This document shows, one piece after another, positions 1 to 6,856 of a DNA stretch of 14,863 nt (its first letter is position 1; the number at the start of each line of letters is the position of its first letter). The notes beneath the pieces were generated by a model that was not told where the DNA came from, searched no databases, and saw only the letters and a list, made by a program, of their open reading frames with translations. Origin of the DNA: Thermoplasmata archaeon. GTDB lineage: Archaea; Thermoplasmatota; Thermoplasmata; Halarchaeoplasmatales; Halarchaeoplasmataceae. Made by a program: the position numbers and the translations under genes. The stretch lies in assembly GCA_019594025.1 (NCBI GenBank), contig JAFDUB010000032.1, positions 1-14,863 of the forward strand, given 5' to 3'.

Positions 1-1
1 C

Positions 2-388
2 GGTGATCTATCCGTAAAAGATATGTGCAGTCAAAACAGATACCAGAAAGGACTGCATACATCACTCCACAACACCGGACACATCGGAAGATTTGTTAGA
101 TTTCTGACCTACAAGGCACGACTTGTAGGCAAGAGAGTAGTAGAGATCGATGAAAGGAGGACCTCAAAACGATGTTGCGTTTGTGGAAGTGAACAAGATA
201 TGCCGATACATAAGAGGATATATGAATGTGGGAATTGTGGTAGTGAGATGGATAGAGATGAAAACTCATCCATAAATATAATGTCACGCTACCTATCCCA
301 GAATGGCTTGTGGACAGCCTATCAACGTTTTGTTGATAATCTACGACAAACAGGCATTGCCATAAAAGAACAGGCATTGTACTCGTAG
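2..388 (+). CDS. tnpB: TnpB (IS200/IS605-type OrfB) RNA-guided nuclease, C-terminal part
   Basis: The reading frame is already open at the window edge, so the real start lies outside; the first ATG at 23 is internal. What is visible is the end of the RuvC-like nuclease: a GDLSVKDM segment (bases 2-25) that aligns with the RuvC-II strand, then (numbering from the ATG at 23) a zinc ribbon with Cys51, Cys54, Cys69 and Cys72, then the RuvC-III DRDENSSINI motif at 77-86. TnpB proteins are transposon-encoded nucleases guided by an omega RNA made from the transposon right end. The position usually held by the RuvC-II Glu (EDL) is Gly here (GDL); some TnpB lineages are thought to carry this Glu elsewhere, for example near the DERRTS segment, so loss of activity is not certain. 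The gene ends a few bases before a disrupted mgtC-like gene. Confidence 0.85.
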   Translation, partial: GDLSVKDMCSQNRYQKGLHTSLHNTGHIGRFVRFLTYKARLVGKRVVEIDERRTSKRCCVCGSEQDMPIHKRIYECGNCGSEMDRDENSSINIMSRYLSQNGLWTAYQRFVDNLRQTGIAIKEQALYS

Positions 389-399
389 GACGCAACGTC
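320..399 (+). ncRNA. Putative omega RNA 3' scaffold / IS right end
   Basis: Two hairpins sit at the end of tnpB: a 7-bp stem TATCAAC/GTTGATA with a 5-base loop (320-338), and GACG-CAA-CGTC (389-399) directly after the stop codon. In IS200/IS605 elements the right end carries an imperfect palindrome recognised by TnpA, and the omega RNA overlaps the 3' end of tnpB and runs into flanking DNA that serves as guide. The position matches, but the 5' end of the RNA and the exact cleavage site cannot be fixed from one copy. Confidence 0.4.
349..379 (+). repeat. Two direct 11-base repeats at the tnpB 3' end
   Basis: AACAGGCATTG occurs at 349-359 and again at 369-379, a 20-base period, inside the last codons of tnpB. 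With the nearby hairpins this lies in the part of the element expected to encode the omega RNA scaffold. Confidence 0.7.
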
Positions 400-667
400 A
401 CTTGGGGCGGTGTAGTTCACGGAACGCCATTATCAAAGCGAATCCACCGAAGATGATCACTCCAATCTCCAGTAGGGCCAAATTGTCCCCGGTAGCGAGG
501 AAAGAAAATATAACTCCAGCTAGGGCGGTCAATGGAAATGTCCGTACACCGGCTATGACTTTTTCATTTGGTAGGCGGTGCTCTCTCTCTAAACCTATCA
601 AACCTCCTAGACCAACAGCTATCAATGAATGTATTATGAATTCGAAGTTGACTATTTCAGCACTCAT
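398..667 (-). pseudogene. MgtC/SapB-family membrane protein, truncated by a TnpB element
   Basis: Eighty-nine residues remain, with a membrane segment containing GLGGLIGLEREHR (about 18-31), the motif AGVRTFPLTALAGVIF (about 40-55), and a third hydrophobic stretch (about 64-82). This is the N-terminal pattern of MgtC/SapB-like proteins (closest in feel to the COG3174 type). Full-length members are clearly longer, so the 3' part is missing. The TGA stop (398-400) overlaps the GACG-CAA-CGTC hairpin beyond tnpB, so the truncation looks caused by the transposon and the last few residues may be encoded by the element end. The start at 667 has a TATA box at the right distance for a leaderless transcript, so the fragment may still be transcribed. 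Confidence 0.7.
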
Positions 668-690
668 GTGATATACAATGATTGCAATCT

Positions 691-700
691 TATTTTATAT
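691..700 (-). promoter_or_regulatory. TATA box of the mgtC-like fragment
   Basis: On the minus strand the AT-rich ATATAAAATA lies 24-33 bases upstream of the ATG at 667, the archaeal spacing for transcription starting at or next to the start codon. Confidence 0.5.
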
Positions 701-720
701 TTTTCACAATGGAATTCGAA

Positions 721-730
721 AAACTAAATA
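721..730 (+). promoter_or_regulatory. TATA-like box of the GNAT gene
   Basis: AAACTAAATA lies 23-32 bases upstream of the ATG at 753. It favours that ATG over the TTG codon three bases before it as the start of a leaderless message. Confidence 0.45.
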
Positions 731-752
731 ACACCCTGTATATGCCCTTTTG

Positions 753-1475
753 ATGGTAGATTCGATAGAAGTGAAACAGTTTTTGGCCCGGGAGCCCCTT
801 CGTTACTCGTACATGCTGGCTCAGCTGTCAAACGAGCCCGAGTTAAAGACTGCTGGAGAAGGTCATATAGAAGCGGTAATGTTGAAAAGTGATAATGTAA
901 TAACTCTAAACGGTGAGAAATATTACCTCTTGCAACTATTTAATTCGCTCGAGCCGGGCGAATACAGGTTCCACGCCGTCGACCCCGTCGCCTTTAGCGT
1001 GATAAAGGAATGTGCTGTGGAAATAGATGACGGTCCAACGTGGATGTTCAAAAGACCTTTAGAGCGGATAGGTGAATCGAATATAGAAGTGGAACCTCTA
1101 GTACCTGAAGATGCCCAGGAGGTAAACCGCTTTTGGGGAAGCGGCAATAGGCAGGCACATGGATATATCAAGATGCGTGTAGAATCCGCGCCGGCCTATG
1201 GAATACACCGTGACGGCGAGCTGGTAGCATGGTGCTTAACTCACTATGTCACCGACCAGGTGATAAACCTTGGTTTTTTACATGTGAAAGAAAAATGGCG
1301 AAGAAAAGGATTCGCCCATGCGTTAACTGAACGGTTGTGTAACCATGCTTTAGATATGAGTTTAATACCCGTTGTGGACATATATAAAAACAACCGCCCC
1401 TCCCTTCGATTGGCTCGTTCTATGGGCTTCCAAGAGATCGCGGAGAATCATTGGCTATCTGCTGAAATTCAATAG
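753..1475 (+). CDS. GNAT-family N-acetyltransferase
   Basis: The C-terminal half is a Gcn5-related acetyltransferase fold: a beta strand with INLGFLHV (about 171-178), then the acetyl-CoA pyrophosphate-binding turn RRKGFA (about 183-188) and the helix after it, and a closing DIYKNNRPSLRLARSMGFQE segment typical of the family. The N-terminal ~105 residues are a less conserved domain that I do not recognise. The substrate cannot be told; relatives acetylate amino groups on small molecules, peptides or proteins. I chose ATG 753 (240 residues); a TTG at 750 would add one residue. The gene has its own TATA-like box and no Shine-Dalgarno, and is followed by a separate promoter, so it is probably transcribed alone. 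Confidence 0.8.
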   Translation: MVDSIEVKQFLAREPLRYSYMLAQLSNEPELKTAGEGHIEAVMLKSDNVITLNGEKYYLLQLFNSLEPGEYRFHAVDPVAFSVIKECAVEIDDGPTWMFKRPLERIGESNIEVEPLVPEDAQEVNRFWGSGNRQAHGYIKMRVESAPAYGIHRDGELVAWCLTHYVTDQVINLGFLHVKEKWRRKGFAHALTERLCNHALDMSLIPVVDIYKNNRPSLRLARSMGFQEIAENHWLSAEIQ

Positions 1476-1497
1476 AAGTGTACTTGTAAGGCCAAAA

Positions 1498-1505
1498 TTT
1501 ATATT
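1498..1505 (+). promoter_or_regulatory. TATA box of the zinc-ribbon gene
   Basis: TTTATATT, preceded by an A-rich BRE-like stretch (CCAAAA), lies 26-33 bases upstream of the ATG at 1531. This is a good archaeal promoter for a leaderless transcript. Confidence 0.6.
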
Positions 1506-1530
1506 CCTCGACCATACTTCCTGTTAATTG

Positions 1531-1899
1531 ATGAAGGAGTTGAAAAAAATAAGAATACTTAAATTCGAAGGTACCTCTGCTATTGGGGAGTGTGAAAAAA
1601 CCATAAACTCCATGATTAAAGAAGGATGGTCTCCCATAAACCTTTCTTCACACATTTTGCCGGAAACTGGAGTTCAGGTGCTGGTGGTTATGATGGGATA
1701 CCCTAATCCTTCGGCCGGAGGCGAGGCCGATTTAGACGAAGAGGATGAAATAGGTTTTGTGAAGGGTTACGAAAGGTGTCCTAAATGTGGCAACCTGGCT
1801 TTAGAAGTTGAGGTGGACTACTCTGCTAGGTGTGAATACTGCGGACATATTAGCTCTGACATCCGAAAGGAGATAGAAAAAGAGGATTACGTTTACTGA
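1531..1899 (+). CDS. Small uncharacterised protein with C-terminal zinc ribbon
   Basis: A 122-residue protein of unknown function. Residues 1-58 form an alpha/beta unit with a central helix and a GW motif (EKTINSMIKEGWSPINL, about 22-38), which recalls DUF4177-type small domains, though I cannot confirm that. An acidic linker (about 66-74) leads to a zinc ribbon with Cys83, Cys86, Cys101 and Cys104 in CPKC/CEYC pairs. The tail (105-122) is charged. It has its own TATA box and sits 44 bases upstream of infB on the same strand, but infB also has its own TATA box, so co-transcription is not required. I start at ATG 1531; the TTG at 1528 would add one residue. The zinc ribbon next to a translation factor gene suggests an RNA- or protein-binding role, but this is a guess. 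Confidence 0.75.
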   Translation: MKELKKIRILKFEGTSAIGECEKTINSMIKEGWSPINLSSHILPETGVQVLVVMMGYPNPSAGGEADLDEEDEIGFVKGYERCPKCGNLALEVEVDYSARCEYCGHISSDIRKEIEKEDYVY

Positions 1900-1911
1900 G
1901 GGACTGGAAAA

Positions 1912-1920
1912 AATATTTAT
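1912..1920 (+). promoter_or_regulatory. TATA box of infB
   Basis: AATATTTAT lies 24-32 bases upstream of the infB ATG, starting 12 bases after the preceding stop codon. No Shine-Dalgarno precedes the ATG, in keeping with a leaderless message. Confidence 0.6.
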
Positions 1921-1943
1921 TCTACAGGGCGTGTCCTAGCGGT

Positions 1944-3692
1944 ATGTACATCCGACAGCCAATAGTCAGCGTCTTGGGACACGTAGACCACGGCAAGACT
2001 ACCTTTTTAGACAGAATTAGAGGTACCACTGTCGCTGACAGGGAGGCTGGAAAGATAACTCAACACATAGGCGCCACCGAGGTTCCCGTCGATATGCTCA
2101 CGGAAGCATGCTCCGACTTGGGCTGTGAAGTATCTTTTTCTCTACCGGGTTTACTTTTCATAGATACACCTGGCCATCATTCTTTCGTCACCCTCCGTTC
2201 TCGAGGGGGCGCCCTGGCGGATCTAGCTGTGCTAATTGTAGATATAAAGGAGGGATTCAAACCTCAAACGCTGGAGTCCCTAGATATACTTCGGCGAGAA
2301 GAAACCCCTTTCGTAGTGGCTGCCAATAAGTTAGATAGGATAACCGGATGGAATTCCCAGAATCGACCCTTTATCAGGAGTTTCGTCGAACAGTCCAAAA
2401 GTGCCCAGGATAGGATGACAGAATCTTTATACGAGCTTATAGGGGATCTTTACGACAAGGGGTTTTCAGCGGACAGGTATGATAATGTTACTGACTTCTC
2501 CAAAAATATTGGTATAGTTCCTATGAGTGCTAAAACCGGTGAAGGTATAGAGGATATGTTGATGACCCTCATAGGACTTGCTCAAACTTTTCTCAGGGAT
2601 CAATTGATGGTGGAGGAAGGCCCCGCCTACGGTACCATCTTGGAAGTAAAAGAAGTTCTCGGACTAGGAACTACCTTCGACACGATCATCTACGAAGGAG
2701 TGTTAAAGAAGGGTGACGACATCGTAATAGGTACCCGTGTTGAGCCGCTGAAAACCCACGTTAAATCCCTTTTGAAACCAAAACCGTTGGATGAAATACG
2801 GGACCCTAGAGAGAGGTTCGATGAAGTCGATGAGGTGGAAGCCGCGGCAGGTATTAAATTAGTTACTCAGGATACGGAAGGAGTCCTTGCCGGAGCACCT
2901 TTGAGGGTAATCGGAGATCGGAATGAGGCGGAGGTTTTAGAAGAGGTTATGGAGGAGAGCGAGCCGAGCATTGAAATTTCCGACGATGGAATCATCATTC
3001 AGGCCGACGCTATCGGCTCTTTAGAGGGATTGGCGTCCGAGTTAAAGGATAAGGATATCCCCATCTCTAAAGCGAATATCGGTGACGTTTCTCATAAGGA
3101 TATAGTTGAAGCTGCAACTCTGCCTAACCCCCTTTATAGAGTAATTCTAGCTTTCAACGTTGATATACTTCCCGATGCTAAAGAGGCATTGATGGATATG
3201 AACGCAGAAGTTTTTACAGAGAGCGTAGTCTACCAATTGGTGGAGGATTATGAGGAATGGAAAGAGGAGAAGATGAGGGAATTGGAAGAGATGCGAAGGG
3301 TAACCATAGTCCATCCTGGTAAGTTTAGAGTTCTCGATGACAAGATTTTCCGACTCAGCAAACCCGCTATCGTCGGAGTTCGTGTACTCGCCGGACGTAT
3401 CGAATCCGATCAAAAAATACTCAAAAACGACGGAAGGGTTGTAGGGACAATCAAAAGCATCAGAGACGGTGACCAGTCATTAAATAAAGCTGATCAGGGT
3501 GAAGAGGTTGCTGTAGCTATCAGCGGTGTTACCATCGGTCGTCAAATAAAAGCAGGGGAAGACCTTTATATCGATATACCTGAAAAGCATGCCCGCAAAC
3601 TAAGAAACATCCAGCTCACCTTCGACGAGAATCGTGTACTCGAAGAGGTTCGGAATATAAAAAGAGAAGAACAACCCTTCTGGGGAATGTGA
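1944..3692 (+). CDS. infB: Translation initiation factor aIF5B (IF-2 homologue)
   Basis: This GTPase promotes ribosomal subunit joining and placement of initiator tRNA during translation initiation. All GTP-binding motifs are present: P loop GHVDHGKT (12-19), switch I region GKITQHIGAT (36-45), DTPGHHSF (74-81), NKLD (128-131) and SAKTGEG (195-201). After the G domain come the beta-barrel domain II (from about residue 225), the alpha/beta domain III and a C-terminal domain IV barrel ending at 582. That length is usual for the archaeal/eukaryotic 5B type without the long eukaryotic N-terminal extension. No intein interrupts the P loop. The gene is convergent with the XRE-CBS regulator, with a 4-base gap between stop codons. 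Confidence 0.97.
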   Translation: MYIRQPIVSVLGHVDHGKTTFLDRIRGTTVADREAGKITQHIGATEVPVDMLTEACSDLGCEVSFSLPGLLFIDTPGHHSFVTLRSRGGALADLAVLIVDIKEGFKPQTLESLDILRREETPFVVAANKLDRITGWNSQNRPFIRSFVEQSKSAQDRMTESLYELIGDLYDKGFSADRYDNVTDFSKNIGIVPMSAKTGEGIEDMLMTLIGLAQTFLRDQLMVEEGPAYGTILEVKEVLGLGTTFDTIIYEGVLKKGDDIVIGTRVEPLKTHVKSLLKPKPLDEIRDPRERFDEVDEVEAAAGIKLVTQDTEGVLAGAPLRVIGDRNEAEVLEEVMEESEPSIEISDDGIIIQADAIGSLEGLASELKDKDIPISKANIGDVSHKDIVEAATLPNPLYRVILAFNVDILPDAKEALMDMNAEVFTESVVYQLVEDYEEWKEEKMRELEEMRRVTIVHPGKFRVLDDKIFRLSKPAIVGVRVLAGRIESDQKILKNDGRVVGTIKSIRDGDQSLNKADQGEEVAVAISGVTIGRQIKAGEDLYIDIPEKHARKLRNIQLTFDENRVLEEVRNIKREEQPFWGM

Positions 3693-3696
3693 TTTT

Positions 3697-4245
3697 TTAC
3701 TTTAACTCTTTCAACAGGTCGGCCTTCGTGATTATCCCAACCAACTCTCCGTCTTTTGACGTGATGACACAGGGATAATGGTTCAACAGATCCTTTACCA
3801 AGTCCAGTCTAGACTCCACATCGAGTATGGGAAAACTATTTTCCATCACCTTTTCCACATCGTCGTCTCGGTCTAGAATTTCTATATTCTTTACAAGCCC
3901 CTTCTCCGTGACTGAACCTACTAATTTGTTGTTTTGAATCACCGGTAGTTGAGAAACAGCGTTCTTTCGCATTAGATCAAGAGCTTCTCCAACTGAATTA
4001 TTTGGGGACACATATATGAGGGGAGTGGTGTGTACTTCTTTTACTGTGTTGTGCTCCTCGATATCGGACATCATCATTTCTAAGGTGTCTAGTATCTTTC
4101 TGCCTATCTCGTAGGAGGGCATCGTGGTTCCCGCTTCTATCTTTGCTACAAGGGATTGGCTAACCCCTACTTGCTGGGCAAGTTTCGATTGAGTAATCCC
4201 TAAGGTCTTTCGAAGTCTTCTTACCTGAGATATATCCTTGGACAT
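3697..4245 (-). CDS. XRE-type transcriptional regulator with two C-terminal CBS domains
   Basis: Residues 6-60 are a helix-turn-helix of the XRE/Cro type (LRKTLGITQSKLAQQVGVSQ, then SLVAKIEAG), and residues 70-182 form a CBS pair, with CBS1 around TTPLIYVSPNNSVGEALDLM to KLVGSVTE and CBS2 from about 133 to GELVGIITKADLL (166-178). This architecture is common in archaea (COG3620-like). CBS pairs usually bind adenosyl ligands such as AMP, ATP or SAM; MJ0100, an archaeal CBS protein, binds SAM and methylthioadenosine. The gene is divergent from the SAM synthetase gene across a 181-base spacer containing a palindrome, so it is a natural candidate regulator of that gene and of itself. The ligand and target are inferred, not shown. 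Confidence 0.88.
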   Translation of the reverse strand: MSKDISQVRRLRKTLGITQSKLAQQVGVSQSLVAKIEAGTTMPSYEIGRKILDTLEMMMSDIEEHNTVKEVHTTPLIYVSPNNSVGEALDLMRKNAVSQLPVIQNNKLVGSVTEKGLVKNIEILDRDDDVEKVMENSFPILDVESRLDLVKDLLNHYPCVITSKDGELVGIITKADLLKELK

Positions 4246-4269
4246 TACTTTAGGATAGAGGCGTTGATA

Positions 4270-4281
4270 TTTAGAATTATT
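4270..4281 (-). promoter_or_regulatory. TATA-like region of the XRE-CBS regulator
   Basis: On the minus strand an AT-rich stretch around AATTCTAAATAT lies about 25-36 bases upstream of the ATG at 4245. It partly overlaps the TATTCC-N4-GGAATA palindrome, so a protein bound there could block this promoter. Confidence 0.4.
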
Positions 4282-4293
4282 CCTATTGGAATA
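4278..4293. promoter_or_regulatory. Palindrome in the regulator/SAM synthetase spacer
   Basis: A perfect 6-bp dyad TATTCC-TATT-GGAATA sits between the two divergent promoters: it overlaps the upstream edge of the regulator promoter and lies just upstream of the TATA-like box of the SAM synthetase gene. Position and symmetry suit an operator for a dimeric HTH protein such as the neighbouring XRE-CBS regulator. No second copy was seen, so this is a suggestion. Confidence 0.4.
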
Positions 4294-4305
4294 GAACTTA
4301 CAGAA

Positions 4306-4318
4306 AATTATTAATATG
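4306..4318 (+). promoter_or_regulatory. TATA-like box of the SAM synthetase gene
   Basis: The AT-rich AAATTATTAATAT would place the transcription start near 4340-4345, giving an untranslated leader of roughly 85 bases. That is unlike the leaderless pattern of the neighbouring genes. Confidence 0.45.
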
Positions 4319-4372
4319 AACCTCCTTTTGAGACCAATCCGTCGTGCTCTTATCAGAGTTTACGATAATACT

Positions 4373-4395
4373 CATCATGGGTTTCACCCAAGATG
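4373..4395 (+). promoter_or_regulatory. Hairpin in the SAM synthetase leader
   Basis: CATC-A-TGGGT, loop TTC, ACCCA-A-GATG folds into nine base pairs with one symmetrical A/A mismatch, ending 19 bases before the Shine-Dalgarno. It could be an RNA regulatory element or a DNA operator; it does not match a SAM riboswitch that I recognise. Confidence 0.4.
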
Positions 4396-4414
4396 TCTCA
4401 TTAATCCTTAAATC

Positions 4415-4420
4415 GGAGGA
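4415..4420 (+). promoter_or_regulatory. Strong Shine-Dalgarno of the SAM synthetase gene
   Basis: GGAGGA lies six bases before the ATG at 4427 and fixes that start. It is the clearest ribosome-binding site in the window and agrees with a message that has a leader. Confidence 0.8.
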
Positions 4421-4426
4421 AAAAAC

Positions 4427-5623
4427 ATGACTAGAAATATAGACGCGGAAACACTTATCGAAACGCCAATAGAGAAACAGCATATAGAGATAGTAGAAAG
4501 AAAGGGTATCGGTCACCCAGATAGTTTGGCCGACGGTATAGCGGAAGAAGTAAGCAGAGGCTTATCCAAGATGTATATGGAGGAGTTTGGAAGAATCCTT
4601 CACCATAATACAGATGAAGTTCAGATCGTAGGTGGTCAGGCTGAACCAGAATTCGGAGGAGGTATGCTATTGGACCCGATATACATACTTCTTGTAGGTC
4701 GAGCGGTGACAAACGTAGGTGACAAGAGACTGCCCTATCGTTCTGTTGCACTCCGAACCGCGGATAAATATTTGAGAGATACCTGTACTTATTTGAACAC
4801 CCAAGAAGAGGTCACTTACCACTGTCGTTTGGGCAAGGGTTCCATGGACCTGATGGAGGTTTACGACACACGCAAAGGGTTGGCTAACGACACCTCATTC
4901 GGCGTCTCCTTCGCACCTTTGAGCGGAACGGAAAAAGCTACTTTAGAAGCGGAAAAATTCATCAACGGTCCTCTGAAGGATGATTTACCCGAGGTAGGAC
5001 AGGACGTGAAGGTGATGGCTACCCGGATTCAAAATGAACTTGATTTGACCATAGCGGCGGCAATCGTGGATCGGTTCACTTCCGACGCCGACCATTACAT
5101 AAGTGTTGTAGAGGAGTTGAAGAGTAGAGTCACCGACGAGGTGCTTAAACACACCGAAAGGGATGTGAAGGTGGAAGTCAACACCGCTGACGATTATGAA
5201 AGAGATGTGTACTACCTTACGGTAACCGGTCTGTCCATGGAAAACGGTGACGACGGTTCCGTGGGCCGTGGAAACAGGGTAAACGGCTTGATCACACCTT
5301 TCAGACCCATGAGTATGGAAGCCGCCGCCGGTAAGAATCCGGTTACCCACGTGGGTAAACTCTATAATCTTGCTGCTAAAGAAATCGCTGAAAAGATATA
5401 TGAAGAGGTGCAGGAAGGAGTTCACGATGTGTTCGTTAGACTTGTGTCGCAGATAGGCAAACCCATCGACGAACCGCAGATGGCTAGTATACAACTGGTG
5501 GTACCTGCAAAGGGAGATTATTCTAAATATTTGAATACTGCTGAAGCCATAACCGAGGATTATCTAGAGAACATAACAGATCTTACCGAAAAAGTGCTGA
5601 AGGGCGAGCTAACGGTGTTTTAA
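4427..5623 (+). CDS. mat: Archaeal-type S-adenosylmethionine synthetase (methionine adenosyltransferase)
   Basis: It makes S-adenosylmethionine from methionine and ATP in the cytoplasm, the methyl donor for most methylations. The archaeal family is only distantly related to bacterial/eukaryotic MetK. Family marks are the N-terminal ERKGIGHPDSLADGIAEE (24-41), the GGQAEPEFGGGM stretch (69-80), and the glycine-rich VGRGNRVNGLITPFRPMSMEA region followed by GKNPVTHVGKLYN (279-314). At 398 residues it has the usual full length. Start fixed by the Shine-Dalgarno at 4415. It is divergent from an XRE-CBS regulator, and its stop codon overlaps that of the convergent M20 peptidase gene by 4 bases. The leader hairpin and spacer palindrome suggest it is the most heavily regulated gene here. 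Confidence 0.96.
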   Translation: MTRNIDAETLIETPIEKQHIEIVERKGIGHPDSLADGIAEEVSRGLSKMYMEEFGRILHHNTDEVQIVGGQAEPEFGGGMLLDPIYILLVGRAVTNVGDKRLPYRSVALRTADKYLRDTCTYLNTQEEVTYHCRLGKGSMDLMEVYDTRKGLANDTSFGVSFAPLSGTEKATLEAEKFINGPLKDDLPEVGQDVKVMATRIQNELDLTIAAAIVDRFTSDADHYISVVEELKSRVTDEVLKHTERDVKVEVNTADDYERDVYYLTVTGLSMENGDDGSVGRGNRVNGLITPFRPMSMEAAAGKNPVTHVGKLYNLAAKEIAEKIYEEVQEGVHDVFVRLVSQIGKPIDEPQMASIQLVVPAKGDYSKYLNTAEAITEDYLENITDLTEKVLKGELTVF

Positions 5624-6843
5624 TCTTCAAGCACCAGGGCACAGAACACCTTACAATCCCGTACAATGTTGTCTAGTAAGGCGTATTCGTTGGGTTGATG
5701 TGCCATGTTGTGGTTGCTGCACCAAACAACTGCGGGAAGTCCCTCTCGTCTGAAAAGGGCGGCTACAGTCCCTCCACCTATGCCCACGGGTTTAGGTTTG
5801 TAGCCTGTTACCTTCTCTACCGCTTCCGATAATTTTATCACCACCTCTGAATCCACAGGTGTTCCCGGAGGTGCCTCGCTTTCTCTATTATACTCCACTT
5901 CAAAGCGAGCACTGTACTCACTTTCCATCTTTTTACCGATACCTTCGAAAATAGACTTCACTTCCGAGATATCCACCTCTGGAATAATCCTGCAGTCAAA
6001 GTATTGAACTTCTTTACCTGGTACGGTGTTGACGTTAGGAACGTTTTTTTCTCTCTTCGTAGGTTCAAAGGTACTAGATGGGTTTGAGAACAGTTCATTG
6101 GTGACGGATTCGAACTCTTTTTTCAGTTGCGTGTCAACTTTATACTGATACTCCGCCATGGCCCTGTTTGCATTTATCGTACCTCCTGGCATTGCGGCGT
6201 GACCTTGTTTTCCCCTGCATGTTATTTTAACCCATAAACCGGCTTTTTCGACAACTTCTATTAATTTCCCGTTCTTTTCACTGTGATCTGGAACCACAAT
6301 AAGGTCACCTTCTTTAACAGCACCTTCATCCAAGATATGTTTGGCCCCGTATTTACTTCCGGTTTCTTCGTCAGACACAATGGCGACTTTAAGATTGTAG
6401 TAGGGTTTAACTCCGGTTTTAACTAATGCTTTTGCAGCGTACAAAGCGGCTATAATCTCCTGTCCATTGTCTTCTGAGCCTCTACCGTAGATTTTTCCAT
6501 CTTTGTACACAGGATCGTAAGGGTCGGTGTCCCATTGGTCAAGGTCTCCCTCGGGAACTATATCCATGTGTGCGAGTATTACCACACTCTTGTCGATTTC
6601 CCCTTCTATTGTTGCCACTATGTTGGGTCTTTTTCCTGAACTGACTCTTGGGTCCGGAGCATCATAACGTTCTATCTTATGAAAACCGAAATCTTTGATC
6701 AAGTCCATTAAAAATTCTGCCTTTTCCATCTCTCCGTCCCCGTCGTTATCCGGACCGAGTGCGGGAATCTTTAGCATATCCATAAGGTCGTTCTTCATAT
6801 CTTCGGTTAACTGATCGATTTGTGTTTCTACTTTTTCGTACAT
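5620..6843 (-). CDS. M20-family zinc metallopeptidase / deacylase (ArgE/DapE/ACY1-like)
   Basis: A 407-residue two-domain enzyme of the M20 family, which hydrolyses peptide or N-acyl bonds with two zinc ions. Metal ligands and catalytic residues are visible: His92 and Asp94 in AHMD, Asp125 in SEDNG, Glu159-Glu160 in SDEETG (Glu159 the likely base), Asp186 in VVPDHS, and His382 in MAHQPNEY. The lid/dimerisation domain begins near 205 with RGKQGHAAMPG (His215). The substrate cannot be deduced; archaeal relatives are labelled dipeptidase, succinyl-diaminopimelate desuccinylase or acetylornithine deacetylase on weak grounds. It starts 13 bases after the stop of the tyrosine recombinase gene with no obvious promoter between, so the two are probably co-transcribed. 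No signal peptide, so cytoplasmic. Confidence 0.93.
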   Translation of the reverse strand: MYEKVETQIDQLTEDMKNDLMDMLKIPALGPDNDGDGEMEKAEFLMDLIKDFGFHKIERYDAPDPRVSSGKRPNIVATIEGEIDKSVVILAHMDIVPEGDLDQWDTDPYDPVYKDGKIYGRGSEDNGQEIIAALYAAKALVKTGVKPYYNLKVAIVSDEETGSKYGAKHILDEGAVKEGDLIVVPDHSEKNGKLIEVVEKAGLWVKITCRGKQGHAAMPGGTINANRAMAEYQYKVDTQLKKEFESVTNELFSNPSSTFEPTKREKNVPNVNTVPGKEVQYFDCRIIPEVDISEVKSIFEGIGKKMESEYSARFEVEYNRESEAPPGTPVDSEVVIKLSEAVEKVTGYKPKPVGIGGGTVAALFRREGLPAVVWCSNHNMAHQPNEYALLDNIVRDCKVFCALVLED

Positions 6844-6856
6844 AGTACCATTCTCT

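Noticed and set aside
402..671. Plus-strand frame opposite the mgtC-like fragment
   Set aside because: Nearly the same span in antisense; the minus-strand product has clear membrane segments and MgtC motifs, this one does not.
1944..3692. Intein in aIF5B
   Set aside because: The protein has normal length and the P loop is uninterrupted.
4321..4420. CCTCC at 4321-4325 as an anti-Shine-Dalgarno switch for GGAGG at 4415
   Set aside because: Only five base pairs with no extension on either side, and the upstream part probably lies before the transcription start.
4298..4516. 72-codon minus-strand frame across the SAM synthetase leader and 5' end
   Set aside because: Overlaps the real start and leader of the SAM synthetase gene, has no promoter or domain.
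4985..5494. 169-codon open frame on the minus strand
   Set aside because: It lies wholly inside the SAM synthetase gene in antisense; the protein is His-rich and without recognisable domains, as expected for a shadow frame.
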